Part shown: piece after piece, positions 8,680 through 17,350 of the stretch
How the letters are laid out: each line of letters begins with the position of its first letter
How positions within the stretch are numbered: position 1 is the stretch's first letter
Assembly (NCBI GenBank): GCA_018711305.1
Contig: DVIL01000030.1
Location: forward strand, 1 to 47,491
Origin: Candidatus Coprenecus stercorigallinarum
Lineage (GTDB): Bacteria > Bacteroidota > Bacteroidia > Bacteroidales > UBA932
Direction of reading: 5' to 3'
DNA: 47,491 nt
The notes under the pieces: generated by a model
Database searches by the model: none
The model's input: only the letters and a program-made list of their open reading frames with translations
Told to the model about the DNA's origin: nothing
Program-made: the position numbers and the translations under genes

Positions 8680-8728
8680 CAAATTTAGAAAAATCGAGGC
8701 AGTGTCTCACCTTTTTTTAATAAATTTG
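8680..8728. promoter_or_regulatory. Divergent promoter pair between the DHS-like gene and ffh
   Basis: TAAATTTG on the minus strand (8687-8680) lies 27 bases before the DHS-like ATG, and TAAATTTG on the plus strand (8721-8728) lies 33 bases before ffh. Both fit TAnnTTTG. Neither has a clear TTTG at the expected distance, so strength is uncertain. Confidence 0.45.
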
Positions 8729-8760
8729 CAGATTATTTAACAAATGACAAGTTTCGCCGT

Positions 8761-10095
8761 ATGTTTGAGAATTTAACCGAAAAATTAGAAAGATCATTCA
8801 AGATAATCAAGGGACAGGGCCGTATAACGGAGATCAATATCGCTGAGACGCTGAAGGAGGTGCGCCGTGCGCTGCTGGATGCCGACGTGAGCTACCGTGT
8901 AGCCAAGGATTTCTGTAACGATGTGAAAGCCAAGGCCCTCGGCCAGAATGTGCTGACCGCGGTACGTCCGGACCAGATGATGGTCAAGATCGTTCACGAC
9001 GAACTGGCGGCCCTGATGGGCAGCACGGCGTCCGACATAAATATAAAAGGTAAGCCCGGTATAGTGCTGGTGTCCGGTCTGCAGGGTTCGGGAAAGACCA
9101 CATTCTGCGGCAAGCTGGCACTCAACTGCAAGAGCAAGAGGGGGTTGAAAGTGATGCTGGTGGCCGGGGACGTGTACAGGCCCGCCGCTATCGACCAGCT
9201 GAAGGTGCTTGGCAGCCAGATAGAGGTGTTCGTCTACTCCGAGGACGGGGTAAAGGATCCTGTGAAGATTGCAAAGAATGCAATAGCATACGCAGCCAAG
9301 GAAAATTATTCCCTGGTCATCATCGATACCGCAGGCCGTCTGGCTGTGGACGAGGAGATGATGGATGAGATAGCAGCCATCAAGGAAGCCGTGAAGCCGA
9401 CTGAGACCCTCTTCGTGGTGGATGCCATGACCGGTCAGGATGCAGTGGAGACCGCAAAGGCCTTCAACGACCGTCTGGATTTTGACGGAGTGGTACTCAC
9501 CAAGATGGACGGTGACACCAGGGGCGGTGCAGCCCTTTCGGTCAAGGCAGTGGTCAACAAGCCCATCAAATTCATCAGTTCGGGCGAGAAGATGGAGGCT
9601 CTCGATGTGTTCCATCCTGACAGGATCGCCGACCGTATTCTCGGCATGGGTGATGTGGTCTCTCTCGTGGAGAAGGCTCAGGAACAGTATGACGAGCAGG
9701 AGGCCCGCAAGCTGGCCAAGAAACTGGCCAAGAACCAGTTCAATCTCTGGGATTTCTACCAGCAGATCCAGCAGATCAAGAAGATGGGCAACATCAAGGA
9801 TCTTGCGTCAATGATTCCGGGTGTAGGCAAGGCCATCAAGGACGTGGATATAGACAACAACTCCTTCAAGAGTGTCGAGGCCATAATCCTGTCAATGACC
9901 CCGTACGAGAGGGAGAATCCGGCCGTAATCAACGGCTCCAGACGTCGCAGGATCGCTGACGGCAGCGGTACCACCATCGCAGATGTCAACCGTCTTCTCA
10001 AACAGTTCGAAGGCACCCGCAAGATTATGAAGAATGTGGCTTCCGGCGGCGTCCGCAATGCGATAAGGACGGCTAAGGGAATGAGACGCAAATAG
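8761..10095 (+). CDS. ffh: Signal recognition particle protein Ffh (SRP54)
   Basis: 444 residues, complete. The NG domain shows [16 protein letters not shown] (G1), [17 protein letters not shown] and [13 protein letters not shown]; the methionine-rich M domain begins near residue 300 and includes [13 protein letters not shown] and [20 protein letters not shown], which bind 4.5S RNA. Ffh with 4.5S RNA delivers nascent membrane and exported proteins to FtsY at the membrane. It is the first gene of a plus-strand series; folD follows after 38 bases. Confidence 0.98.
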   Translation: MFENLTEKLERSFKIIKGQGRITEINIAETLKEVRRALLDADVSYRVAKDFCNDVKAKALGQNVLTAVRPDQMMVKIVHDELAALMGSTASDINIKGKPGIVLVSGLQGSGKTTFCGKLALNCKSKRGLKVMLVAGDVYRPAAIDQLKVLGSQIEVFVYSEDGVKDPVKIAKNAIAYAAKENYSLVIIDTAGRLAVDEEMMDEIAAIKEAVKPTETLFVVDAMTGQDAVETAKAFNDRLDFDGVVLTKMDGDTRGGAALSVKAVVNKPIKFISSGEKMEALDVFHPDRIADRILGMGDVVSLVEKAQEQYDEQEARKLAKKLAKNQFNLWDFYQQIQQIKKMGNIKDLASMIPGVGKAIKDVDIDNNSFKSVEAIILSMTPYERENPAVINGSRRRRIADGSGTTIADVNRLLKQFEGTRKIMKNVASGGVRNAIRTAKGMRRK

Positions 10096-10133
10096 TTTTC
10101 AGAAAGGACAAAATATTAAATCAACAGTATCCT

Positions 10134-11027
10134 ATGATTCTTTTAAATGGTAAGGAAACGGCGGCAGCCGTGAAAAAAGAGATAGCATCCAGAGTGGCGG
10201 AGATGACATCCCGCGGGGAGAGACCGCCCCATCTGGTGGCAGTGCTGGTGGGGGACAACGGAGCCAGCAAGACTTATGTGGCCAACAAGGAAAAGGCCTG
10301 TGCAGAGGTGGGGTTCAAGTCCACTCTTCTGACATTTCCCGATACAATAACAGAGGCGGAACTTCTCGCCCGGATACAGGACCTGAACGAGGATGACGAT
10401 GTGGACGGTTTCATCGTCCAGTTGCCTCTGCCCAAGCATATTGACGAGAACAAGGTCATCAATGCCATATCCCCCCTCAAGGATGTGGACGGTTTCCATC
10501 CCGTAAATGTCGGCCGTATGGCTCTCGGCGAGGAGGCTTTCCTGCCGGCGACCCCATACGGTATCCTCATGCTGCTTGAACACTATGGGATAGAGACATC
10601 CGGCAAACATTGCGTAGTGCTCGGACGCAGCAACATCGTAGGACGTCCCATGGCCAACCTCCTTTCGCGCAAGGCCAATCCCGGAGACTGCACTGTCACA
10701 ATGTGCCATAGCAGGACAAAGGACATCGCCTCCTATACTAAAAGCGCCGATATCATTGTCGCCGCTCTCGGTGTGCCTGAATTCCTGAAAGGAGATATGG
10801 TGAAAGAGGGTGCGGTAGTCATAGACGTGGGCATCACCCGCGTGCCTGCCGACAATCCCAAAGGCTACCGTATCGTAGGGGACGTGGAGTTCGGGACGGT
10901 TGCACCCAAGTGCTCCTACATCACTCCCGTACCTGGCGGTGTAGGACCTATGACCATTATTTCCCTGATGAAGAACACTTTCAGGGCAAGGGAACTGAAG
11001 CTGTCTGAAAATAACAAAACTTTATAA
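10134..11027 (+). CDS. folD: Bifunctional methylenetetrahydrofolate dehydrogenase/cyclohydrolase
   Basis: 297 residues, full length. Signature motifs: [20 protein letters not shown] holding the catalytic Lys, [15 protein letters not shown], the NADP-binding [14 protein letters not shown] and the terminal [11 protein letters not shown]. FolD interconverts 5,10-methylene-, methenyl- and 10-formyl-tetrahydrofolate for purine and formyl-Met-tRNA synthesis. The TlpA-like gene begins 4 bases after its stop, which suggests one transcript with the next two genes. Confidence 0.98.
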   Translation: MILLNGKETAAAVKKEIASRVAEMTSRGERPPHLVAVLVGDNGASKTYVANKEKACAEVGFKSTLLTFPDTITEAELLARIQDLNEDDDVDGFIVQLPLPKHIDENKVINAISPLKDVDGFHPVNVGRMALGEEAFLPATPYGILMLLEHYGIETSGKHCVVLGRSNIVGRPMANLLSRKANPGDCTVTMCHSRTKDIASYTKSADIIVAALGVPEFLKGDMVKEGAVVIDVGITRVPADNPKGYRIVGDVEFGTVAPKCSYITPVPGGVGPMTIISLMKNTFRARELKLSENNKTL

Positions 11028-11031
11028 GCCT

Positions 11032-11562
11032 ATGAGACGTTTACTTTTGATAATGGCCGCTGCAGCCATGCTGCTGGCGGTGTCCTGCAAGAACAATGAT
11101 CCCGACAAGGTAAAGGCCGGGGATACCCTTCCTGAATTCTCCCTGAGTTCCGAAGTCTACGGAGACCTTTCATCGGCCGACCTCAAGGGTAAGGTGACAT
11201 ACCTCTGCTTTTTTGCCACATGGTGTCCTCCCTGCCAGCTGGAACTGGCGGCCGTACAGGACACTCTTCTTCCCATGTTCCAGAATGAGGAGGACTTCCG
11301 TCTGGTAGTGGTGGGACGTGAGCATACCGATGCAGACCTGACCGAGTACAACAAGACCAAGAACTTTACATTTGCCCTCTATCCCGACCCCGAGCGTGAG
11401 GTCTATTCCCTCTTTGCTACCGAGACCATTCCCAGAGCATATCTGATAGACCGTGACGGAGTGGTGGTGGATGCCGCTACAGGATTCGATGAAGAGCATT
11501 TCGCCTCTGTCCTCAGATCCATCAGGGAGCTGCTGGATAACGGAGCATCGGTAGAACTTTAA
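11032..11562 (+). CDS. TlpA/ResA-like thioredoxin-fold lipoprotein
   Basis: 176 residues. A signal peptide with lipobox (AVSC, Cys19) is followed by a redoxin domain: LPEFSLSSEVYGDLSSADLK, then CFFATWCPPCQLEL with the CxxC pair at residues 65-68, and the cis-Pro segment TIPRAYLIDRDG. It should be a membrane-anchored periplasmic disulfide reductase, as in cytochrome c maturation or peptidase partner systems. No cytochrome gene is nearby, so the client is not known. It sits 4 bases after folD and directly before the M81 peptidase lipoprotein. Confidence 0.9.
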   Translation: MRRLLLIMAAAAMLLAVSCKNNDPDKVKAGDTLPEFSLSSEVYGDLSSADLKGKVTYLCFFATWCPPCQLELAAVQDTLLPMFQNEEDFRLVVVGREHTDADLTEYNKTKNFTFALYPDPEREVYSLFATETIPRAYLIDRDGVVVDAATGFDEEHFASVLRSIRELLDNGASVEL

Positions 11563-11577
11563 ATGTCCTTGTGCCCT

Positions 11578-13113
11578 ATGAAATACATTTTCAGAATATT
11601 GGCGGCTGTTGTGGCTGTCGCTGCCGTGTGCAGTTGTGCTGAGAAGAAGCCTCGTGTGGCTATCGTCGGAGTAGGAATCGAGTGCAGTACCTTTTCGCCT
11701 GCCCGTACCACCCTGGATATGTTCCGTCCCCTGTACGGAGAGGATATCATCAAGTCCTATCCCTTTTTCCGGGGAGAGGACAATGAACTGCTCGCCCGTG
11801 CCGACTGGGTGCCTACAGTTGTGGCGTGGGCCACTCCCGGGGGAATGGTAACCCGTGAGTGCTATGATACCCTGCTGAACCAGTCTCTCCGTCTGCTGAA
11901 ACAGAATATGCCTTATGACGGTATTTTCCTGGATATCCACGGCGCGATGAGCGTTGAGGGACTTGACGATCCGGAGGGAGACTATATTACGAAAATCCGC
12001 GAGGTGGTCGGGGACGATGTCCTCATATCCACTTCTATGGATCCCCACGGATGTGTATCCCCCCGTCTGGCCAGGAGTACCGACCTGATAACTTCGTACC
12101 GTATGGCTCCCCATACCGACAGGTATATCAGCCGTGAAAGGGCTATTGTCAACCTGTTGGACCGCCTCGAAAGCGGTAAGGGCAAACCGGCCTACAAGGC
12201 CTGGGTGAAGGTGCCTATCCTCCTGCCCGGTGAGAAGACTTCCACCCGTGTGGAGCCCGGCAAGTCCCTCTATGCTGCCATCGAGCCTATCGAGGCTCAG
12301 GACGGGGTGATAGACGCTGCCATCTGGATGTCCTATCCCTGGGCAGACGAGCCCCGCAATCACGGCGTGGTGATGGTTACCGGGGATGACAGTGCGCAGG
12401 TGGCTGCCGGAGCCAAGTCCCTGGCTGAACATTTCTGGTCGGTGCGCGACGATTTCGAGTTCGTGGCTCCTACGGCTTCCCTCGAGGAGGTTCTGGCCAA
12501 GGCCATAAAGAGCGACAAGAAGCCGTATTTTATAAGTGATATGGGTGATAACCCGACAGCAGGAGGAGCCGGTGACGTGACCTGGACTCTACAGAAGCTG
12601 CTGGCACGTCCCGAGTTCAAGAAGGCCGGCGGCAAGACACTCGTCTATGCCGCTATACCCGGACCTGAGATGGTGGCCAAGGCCAAGGAAGCAGGTGAGG
12701 GCGGTCATGTACGCTGCAAGGTAGGGGCTGCTGTCGATGACCGTTATGCTCCTCCCGTAATGCTTGACGGTACAGTGATCAAGATTCTGGACCGCGAGCG
12801 CAATGACCAGGTGGTAATCAGGACAGGCTCGATGCTCGTCATTGTGGGTGAGGACCGCAGTCCTTACCACTACAAGGGGGACTTCGAGCGACTGGGTATC
12901 GATCCCTATGACGTGGACATCATCGTGGTAAAGCTCGGCTATCTTACCGAGGAACTTTACGAGATCAGCCATGCCGGGGACTGGATGATGGCCCAGACCC
13001 GCGGAGGTGTGGACCAGGACCTGCTCCAGCTGCCCTACAAGCGTCTTGAGCGTCCCATCTTCCCGCTCGACCCCGATATGCCTGACCCTGATCTCGAGGT
13101 CGTATTCATGTAG
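11578..13113 (+). CDS. M81-family (MlrC-like) metallopeptidase, predicted lipoprotein
   Basis: 511 residues from the ATG at 11578; an in-frame ATG at 11563 exists, but the later start places the signal peptide at the N-terminus with a lipobox ending at Cys20 (VCSC). Family motifs include VGIECSTFSPARTTLDMF at the mature N-terminus, LDIHGAM near residue 120 and TSMDPHG, which carry the likely zinc ligands, and SDMGDNPTAGGAGD further on. MlrC degrades linearised microcystin in sphingomonads; most members have no known substrate. Export as a lipoprotein suggests digestion of an external peptide. The TlpA-like gene ends 15 bases earlier. Confidence 0.85.
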   Translation: MKYIFRILAAVVAVAAVCSCAEKKPRVAIVGVGIECSTFSPARTTLDMFRPLYGEDIIKSYPFFRGEDNELLARADWVPTVVAWATPGGMVTRECYDTLLNQSLRLLKQNMPYDGIFLDIHGAMSVEGLDDPEGDYITKIREVVGDDVLISTSMDPHGCVSPRLARSTDLITSYRMAPHTDRYISRERAIVNLLDRLESGKGKPAYKAWVKVPILLPGEKTSTRVEPGKSLYAAIEPIEAQDGVIDAAIWMSYPWADEPRNHGVVMVTGDDSAQVAAGAKSLAEHFWSVRDDFEFVAPTASLEEVLAKAIKSDKKPYFISDMGDNPTAGGAGDVTWTLQKLLARPEFKKAGGKTLVYAAIPGPEMVAKAKEAGEGGHVRCKVGAAVDDRYAPPVMLDGTVIKILDRERNDQVVIRTGSMLVIVGEDRSPYHYKGDFERLGIDPYDVDIIVVKLGYLTEELYEISHAGDWMMAQTRGGVDQDLLQLPYKRLERPIFPLDPDMPDPDLEVVFM

Positions 13114-13136
13114 TCCTTAGAGATTTCGCGACAAGC

Positions 13137-13245
13137 GGATAAAAAATAAAAGTCCCGGAAGACCAGGCCCTCCCACCGCTTTGCGGCGGGCCCCTCCCTC
13201 TAGAGCCGAGGGCGGCTAGTCTTCCGGGACTTTTATTTTTTATCC
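13137..13245. terminator. Bidirectional terminator with a perfect 27-bp inverted repeat
   Basis: Bases 13137-13163 are the exact reverse complement of 13219-13245, rich in A on the outer left and T on the outer right, so a U-tract follows the stem on either strand. The 55-base loop holds further hairpins (CCGC/GCGG around 13179-13188, GGCCC/GGGCC around them). It lies between the convergent M81 and flavodoxin genes. Confidence 0.9.
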
Positions 13246-13263
13246 TACTTTAGGCGCAGCAGT

Positions 13264-13761
13264 TTACAGCCTGTCCTTGAACGAGGCGAGCCAGGTGTCT
13301 ATCCGCTCACCGGTCTTTTCCGGCTCATTGTTGTCGTCTATGGCCGCACCTATGAATTCTCCTTCTTCGACGGCAGTGGAGTCTGAGTAGGAATAGCCGT
13401 CGGCCGGGATGCCGCCAATGAAATTGCAGCCGGTGCCTTCCAGCTCTTCCTTGAGCAGGTGCATACCGTTGCAGAAAGTGTCGGAGTATGCCATGGAGTC
13501 TCCGCAGCCGAACAGAGCCACGTCCTTCCCGGCCAGATTGACTGATTTGATAACGTTGATTCCGTCATTCCAGTCATCCTGAAGCTCTCCGTCACCCCAA
13601 GTCGAGGTCCCGAGGATAAGGACATCGTATGGCTCTACCTGTCCCTTGGTTATCGTAGCCACGTCGAAAACATCTTTGACATTCAGTCTGGAGGCTATGG
13701 CTTCTGCCACTGCCTGCGTCGTCCCGGTGGACGAACCGTAAATAATAACAATCTTTTTCAT
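13264..13761 (-). CDS. Flavodoxin, long-chain type
   Basis: 165 residues from the ATG at 13761; an upstream in-frame ATG at 13839 is rejected because the flavodoxin fold begins exactly at MKKIVIIYGSSTGTTQAVAE. GSSTGTT is the FMN-phosphate loop, STWGDGELQDDW and FGCGDSMAYSDTFCNG flank the isoalloxazine ring, and the loop at about residues 120-140 makes it the long-chain form. Flavodoxins carry low-potential electrons, replacing ferredoxin when iron is short. The gene lies 93 bases after hdeD on the same strand and ends at a strong terminator. FldA is the likely type, though the partner enzymes are not visible. Confidence 0.93.
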   Translation of the reverse strand: MKKIVIIYGSSTGTTQAVAEAIASRLNVKDVFDVATITKGQVEPYDVLILGTSTWGDGELQDDWNDGINVIKSVNLAGKDVALFGCGDSMAYSDTFCNGMHLLKEELEGTGCNFIGGIPADGYSYSDSTAVEEGEFIGAAIDDNNEPEKTGERIDTWLASFKDRL

Positions 13762-13828
13762 CTGTTGTGTATTTTGAATTTCACAATGCAAATGAAAAAG
13801 ATTATTCCCGGATTTGAAATACCAACTT

Positions 13829-13840
13829 ATTGCTAGCAAT
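13829..13840. repeat. 12-base perfect palindrome upstream of flavodoxin
   Basis: ATTGCTAGCAAT reads the same on both strands and lies 68 bases upstream of the flavodoxin ATG, just after the hdeD stop. It could be a regulator site for flavodoxin; nothing else in the sequence supports that. Confidence 0.3.
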
Positions 13841-13854
13841 TACCGGCTATAGCC

Positions 13855-14460
13855 TCAGTCTACTATCTCGGCATCGTGGAAGCGGAAGTGCTCGTGGATG
13901 CGGCGCAGACGTATGCTCAGGGCTATAAGCATGATGCCGAATACGATCAGGGCGCAGCCGGTGAGAATGACCACAGAGGCTGTTCCGAGCGTCAGGGGGA
14001 AGAATGTGATGCCCAGTGAGAGGAGCAGGAGTATCACGCCGCCAGCGATTACCCAGCCGCTGCCACGGATACGGAAGGAGTCCATGTCGCTGCCCAGACC
14101 GATAATCATGAAGCTGTGGAACATCATCCACACGCCAAGTACTACTGGCAGTACGACGAGGGTTACGCGCGGGTAGCAGCACAGGAACAGACCCATAAGC
14201 AGGTCGAGGATGCCGCCTACTATGCTGTAGCTGCGGGTTGTGAAATAGCTGCGGCTGGTGGTGCTGACCACTAACTCGACTATACCGGATATCAGCATCA
14301 GAACGCCGAACATGATGCTGAGTGTGAGGTAACTCTCTATAGGGTTGCAGAATACGACTATGCCTGCAATGATGGAGAGGATACCGGTGAGCAGGTAAAG
14401 CCACCAGTGGCGTACTGTCTTGGAGGCCTTTTCGGCCATTCTGTCGAGAAAATTTTCCAT
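13855..14460 (-). CDS. HdeD-family (DUF308) membrane protein
   Basis: 201 residues with six predicted helices in three hairpins, including WWLYLLTGILSIIAGIVVFC, LSIMFGVLMLISGIVELVVS, GGILDLLMGLFLCCYPRVTL and VILTGCALIVFGIMLIALSI. This threefold DUF308 layout matches HdeD, an acid-resistance membrane protein of E. coli; in Bacteroidetes the function is not established. The start at 14460 puts a short basic cytoplasmic N-terminus before helix one. A 204-base divergent region separates it from the C69 dipeptidase gene. Confidence 0.88.
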   Translation of the reverse strand: MENFLDRMAEKASKTVRHWWLYLLTGILSIIAGIVVFCNPIESYLTLSIMFGVLMLISGIVELVVSTTSRSYFTTRSYSIVGGILDLLMGLFLCCYPRVTLVVLPVVLGVWMMFHSFMIIGLGSDMDSFRIRGSGWVIAGGVILLLLSLGITFFPLTLGTASVVILTGCALIVFGIMLIALSIRLRRIHEHFRFHDAEIVD

Positions 14461-14608
14461 AACGATGGTTTTAATTAAAATGTTTAATAACTATATTGAA
14501 GATTGTATCAATAATCGTGCAAAAAGCTTTCCGGAAGGGTTCGGACGGTATTCTGCCATTTTTTCCGGAAAATTTGTCACTGCCTGTATCATATTTTAAG
14601 AGTTTTAT

Positions 14609-14616
14609 TACCTTTG
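14609..14616 (+). promoter_or_regulatory. Possible -7 box for the C69 dipeptidase gene
   Basis: TACCTTTG fits TAnnTTTG and lies 48 bases upstream of the ATG at 14665. The following leader contains TTTGGT/ACCAAA arms (14613-14618 and 14628-14633) that could fold. There is no clear -33 element. Confidence 0.35.
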
Positions 14617-14664
14617 GTGGCCAAAATACCAAACCACTTAAAAACGTATTAAGACTATACTTTT

Positions 14665-16251
14665 ATGAAAAAAATCCTATCACTTCTCTGCCTTGCGGCT
14701 GCGGCAGTATTCTGCTCCGGCGCGACAGAATTCCCTCAGCTGAATCCTTTCAGCTGCACAAGTATCATGGTTGGAAAGAAGGCTTCAACAGACGGGGCCG
14801 TCATTACTTCCCACACCTGCGACTCCCATTACAGGACATGGGTCGAGATTGTGGAGTCCATTGAGTATGCCAATGACACTACTGTCAACGTGTTCAAGAA
14901 CCGTCTCCACACAGAGTCGGCAAAGGGCAGCTACCGCATGAGTCTTAAAGGTTCTATTTTCCAGCCTGCAGGCAAGACATACCGTTTCGTGGATACTGCA
15001 TATCCCTGTATGAACGAGAAGCAGCTTGCCATGGGCGAGACGACCATATCGGGCCGCCGCGATCTGGTCAACCCCGACGGAATGTTCATGATTGAAGAGC
15101 TGGAGAAAATCGCTCTGCAGCGTTGTTCTACAGCCCGTGACGCCATCCGTCTTATGGGCGAACTCATCGAGGAGTACGGCTACGGTGACTGGGGCGAGTG
15201 CCTTACGATAGCCGATAAGAACGAGGTATGGCACTTCGAGGTGTTCGGTGAAGGCAAGGACAATATCGGAGGTGTATGGGCAGCTGTCCGTGTTCCCGAT
15301 GACCATGTGGGAGTGTCTGCCAACATTCCCCGTATCTCCACCCTCGACCTCAAGGATACCGACAACTATATGGCCTCTGACAACGTGTTCGAGGTAGCCA
15401 AGAAACTCGGCTACTGGGACGGTAAGGAGACATTCCGTTTCTGGAAAGCTTACGGAGGCGGCAGGAAGGCATTCAGCGTGCGCGAGTACTATATTCTCAA
15501 CAAGCTTGCCCCTTCTCTCGGTCTCGAGTATGATTCTGAGGAACTTCCCCTTACGGTGAAACCCGAGCATGCCGTTTCTGCCGAGGAAGTGATGGCTCTG
15601 CTCTCCGAGACTTATGAAGGCAGCGAATTCGATGTTACCCGCAATCTTCTGGTGGAGGTCAAGGACCGCGAGACCGGAGAAGTGGATACCGTCCTGTCCC
15701 CTGCAGCAAATCCCTGGATGAGCCGCGATACCCGCAACCTGCTCAATGCCCTTAAGCCCGGAGCAGTGGACGGCTATCGTCTCGTTGCAGTGCCCCAGTG
15801 CGCATATTCGACCGTAATCGAGCTTCACAGTGATCTGCCCGATGATATAGGAGGAGTGCTTTGGCTCGGTTTTGACAACCCTGCACAGAGTCCCCGTATC
15901 CCTGTCTACTGCGGCACTACCTCGCTGCCTGACTGCTTCAGCATCTGCGGCCAGTATGGCTACGATGAGAATTCGATAATATGGAAGTTCCGTACAGCCA
16001 ACAAGCTTGCCACCGTACGTTGGGGAGCAACCAAGGACCAGATCAATGAGGCAGTACAGTATTTCCGCGACAAGGGAACACGTGAAGAGGCATTTGTCCG
16101 TGACCAATACGAGCAGATACTTGCAGCGGAGGGACAGGATGCAGCCAGGGCATTCCTCACAGGCTATACGGCTGACTTTGCCGGAGCCACTATTCTGGCA
16201 TGGGAGGAACTTGCCCTGAGGTTCTGGTCAATGTTCGCCCGCGGATTCTAA
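14665..16251 (+). CDS. C69-family dipeptidase, exported
   Basis: 528 residues. A signal peptide (residues 1-20) is followed by the N-terminal-nucleophile region FSCTSIMVGKKASTDGAVIT, with Cys31 as the predicted nucleophile freed by processing. Further family features are VEIVESIEYANDTTVNVF and the stretch GDWGECLTIADKNEVWHFEV (about residues 173-192). C69 (PepD-like) enzymes cleave dipeptides with broad specificity; export here implies action in the periplasm on peptides from outside. The SDR gene starts 6 bases after the stop, so the two may be co-transcribed. Confidence 0.93.
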   Translation: MKKILSLLCLAAAAVFCSGATEFPQLNPFSCTSIMVGKKASTDGAVITSHTCDSHYRTWVEIVESIEYANDTTVNVFKNRLHTESAKGSYRMSLKGSIFQPAGKTYRFVDTAYPCMNEKQLAMGETTISGRRDLVNPDGMFMIEELEKIALQRCSTARDAIRLMGELIEEYGYGDWGECLTIADKNEVWHFEVFGEGKDNIGGVWAAVRVPDDHVGVSANIPRISTLDLKDTDNYMASDNVFEVAKKLGYWDGKETFRFWKAYGGGRKAFSVREYYILNKLAPSLGLEYDSEELPLTVKPEHAVSAEEVMALLSETYEGSEFDVTRNLLVEVKDRETGEVDTVLSPAANPWMSRDTRNLLNALKPGAVDGYRLVAVPQCAYSTVIELHSDLPDDIGGVLWLGFDNPAQSPRIPVYCGTTSLPDCFSICGQYGYDENSIIWKFRTANKLATVRWGATKDQINEAVQYFRDKGTREEAFVRDQYEQILAAEGQDAARAFLTGYTADFAGATILAWEELALRFWSMFARGF

Positions 16252-16257
16252 TTTTTG

Positions 16258-17073
16258 ATGAAGCCTGGAAAAGTAATACTTATAACGGGAGCCACTTCCG
16301 GATTCGGCAGGACCGCGTCCGGAATGCTCTCTGCCGCCGGTCATACCGTCTACGGTACCGGCCGCTCGGTACAGGAAGGGACACGTGACGACGGGGTGCG
16401 GATGCTGCGCCTCGACGTCACTGTCCCTTCTTCCATTGATGAGGCTGTAGGGAAAATCATCGCCGCCGAGGGACGCATCGACGTATTGGTTAACAATGCC
16501 GGGGCCGGTATCGGGGGCTCCCTCGAACTGGCTACAGAAGAGGAGAGGTGCTGGCAGATGGAAACCAATTTCATGGGTATGACACGTGTCTGCTCGGCCG
16601 TTCTTCCGTACATGAGAAGGCAGCGCAGCGGGCGCATTATCAACATCAGTTCCATAGCCGGGGTGGTTGCAGTTCCCTACCAGGGGTTCTATTCCGCCTC
16701 GAAGTTCGCAATCGAGGGGTACAGCGAGGCCCTTGCAGTGGAAGTGCGGCGTTTCGGTATCCGGATCTGTCTCGTAGAACCCGGGGACTTCCGTACCGGC
16801 TTTACCTCTTCCCGGAAAATGTCGGAGGCGACACTCGCCGATCCGGATTACTCCGAATCCTTCCGAAGGACCATGGCAGGTGTGGAGAAGGACGAGACCC
16901 GCGGCTGCGACCCGGCCAAAGTGGGCAAAGTCCTGTGCCGCCTCGTCTCCTGCCGACGTCCGGGATTCCGCACCCTCACCGGCAGCTTCCTGCAGACCGC
17001 CTTCGCCCGCGCCTCCCGCATTCTCCCCGGCCGCCTCACCCAGCTCCTCCTCACATGGTTCTACTCAGTATGA
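16258..17073 (+). CDS. Short-chain dehydrogenase/reductase
   Basis: 271 residues from the ATG at 16258; a TTG three bases earlier is in frame but less likely. Rossmann motif TGATSGFGRTASG, the NNAG motif (VLVNNAGAGIGGS), the catalytic Ser in INISSIAG and the YSASK motif (Tyr and Lys) are all present, so the enzyme should be an active NAD(P)-dependent oxidoreductase of the classical SDR group. The substrate is not predictable. The final 60 codons are richer in GC than the rest, with a run of Arg, Pro and Leu. It lies 6 bases after the dipeptidase gene and ends before a shared terminator. Confidence 0.9.
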   Translation: MKPGKVILITGATSGFGRTASGMLSAAGHTVYGTGRSVQEGTRDDGVRMLRLDVTVPSSIDEAVGKIIAAEGRIDVLVNNAGAGIGGSLELATEEERCWQMETNFMGMTRVCSAVLPYMRRQRSGRIINISSIAGVVAVPYQGFYSASKFAIEGYSEALAVEVRRFGIRICLVEPGDFRTGFTSSRKMSEATLADPDYSESFRRTMAGVEKDETRGCDPAKVGKVLCRLVSCRRPGFRTLTGSFLQTAFARASRILPGRLTQLLLTWFYSV

Positions 17074-17167
17074 TGTTTGGAATGATGATCGGAGCGAAGC
17101 GACATTCTCCCCTTACTGGGAAGGGGTTCGGGGGATGGGTAGACAAGGGGCGCTCCCTTGGGAGCAC

Positions 17168-17200
17168 AAAAAAGCCTCTGAAATGCTTCAGAGGCTTTTT
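17168..17200. terminator. Bidirectional terminator between SDR gene and tRNA-Lys
   Basis: GCCTCTGAA (17174-17182) and TTCAGAGGC (17187-17195) form a 9-bp stem with a 4-base loop, flanked by a run of six A on the left and five T on the right. It can stop transcripts of the tRNA on the minus strand and of the SDR gene on the plus strand. A second hairpin, GCTCCC/GGGAGC, lies just upstream near 17152-17165. Confidence 0.9.
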
Positions 17201-17203
17201 CCG

Positions 17204-17276
17204 TGCTCCCTCAGGGGCTCGAACCCTGGACCCCAACATTAAGAGTGTCGTGCTCTACCAACTGAGCTAAGGAAGC
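17204..17276 (-). tRNA. tRNA-Lys(CTT)
   Basis: A 73-base cloverleaf ending in discriminator A, with CCA not encoded. Acceptor stem GCTTCCT/AGGGAGC (one T-G pair), D arm with GCTCAGTTGGTAGAGC, anticodon stem CGACA/TGTTG around loop CTCTTAA giving anticodon CTT, and T arm CAGGG-TTCGAGC-CCCTG. It decodes AAG. Confidence 0.97.
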
Positions 17277-17292
17277 GTCCGTTTTGGGACTG

Positions 17293-17323
17293 CAAATGTA
17301 GAAGAATTGTTTCAAAATACAAA
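17293..17323 (-). promoter_or_regulatory. Consensus promoter for tRNA-Lys
   Basis: On the minus strand TTTG (17323-17320), 19 bases, TACATTTG (17300-17293): an exact match to the Bacteroidetes housekeeping consensus. The tRNA 5' end is 17 bases downstream, leaving a short leader for RNase P. Confidence 0.8.
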
Positions 17324-17350
17324 ATTATTTTATAAAAATTTCAACAGAAA

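Noticed and set aside
11170-12432. 420-codon ORF opposite the TlpA-like and M81 genes
   Set aside because: Spans two recognisable genes on the other strand; shadow of their third-position G and C.
14785-16107. 440-codon ORF opposite the C69 dipeptidase gene
   Set aside because: It mirrors the codon bias of the real gene and has no protein family character; the plus strand has an intact signal peptide and catalytic Cys.
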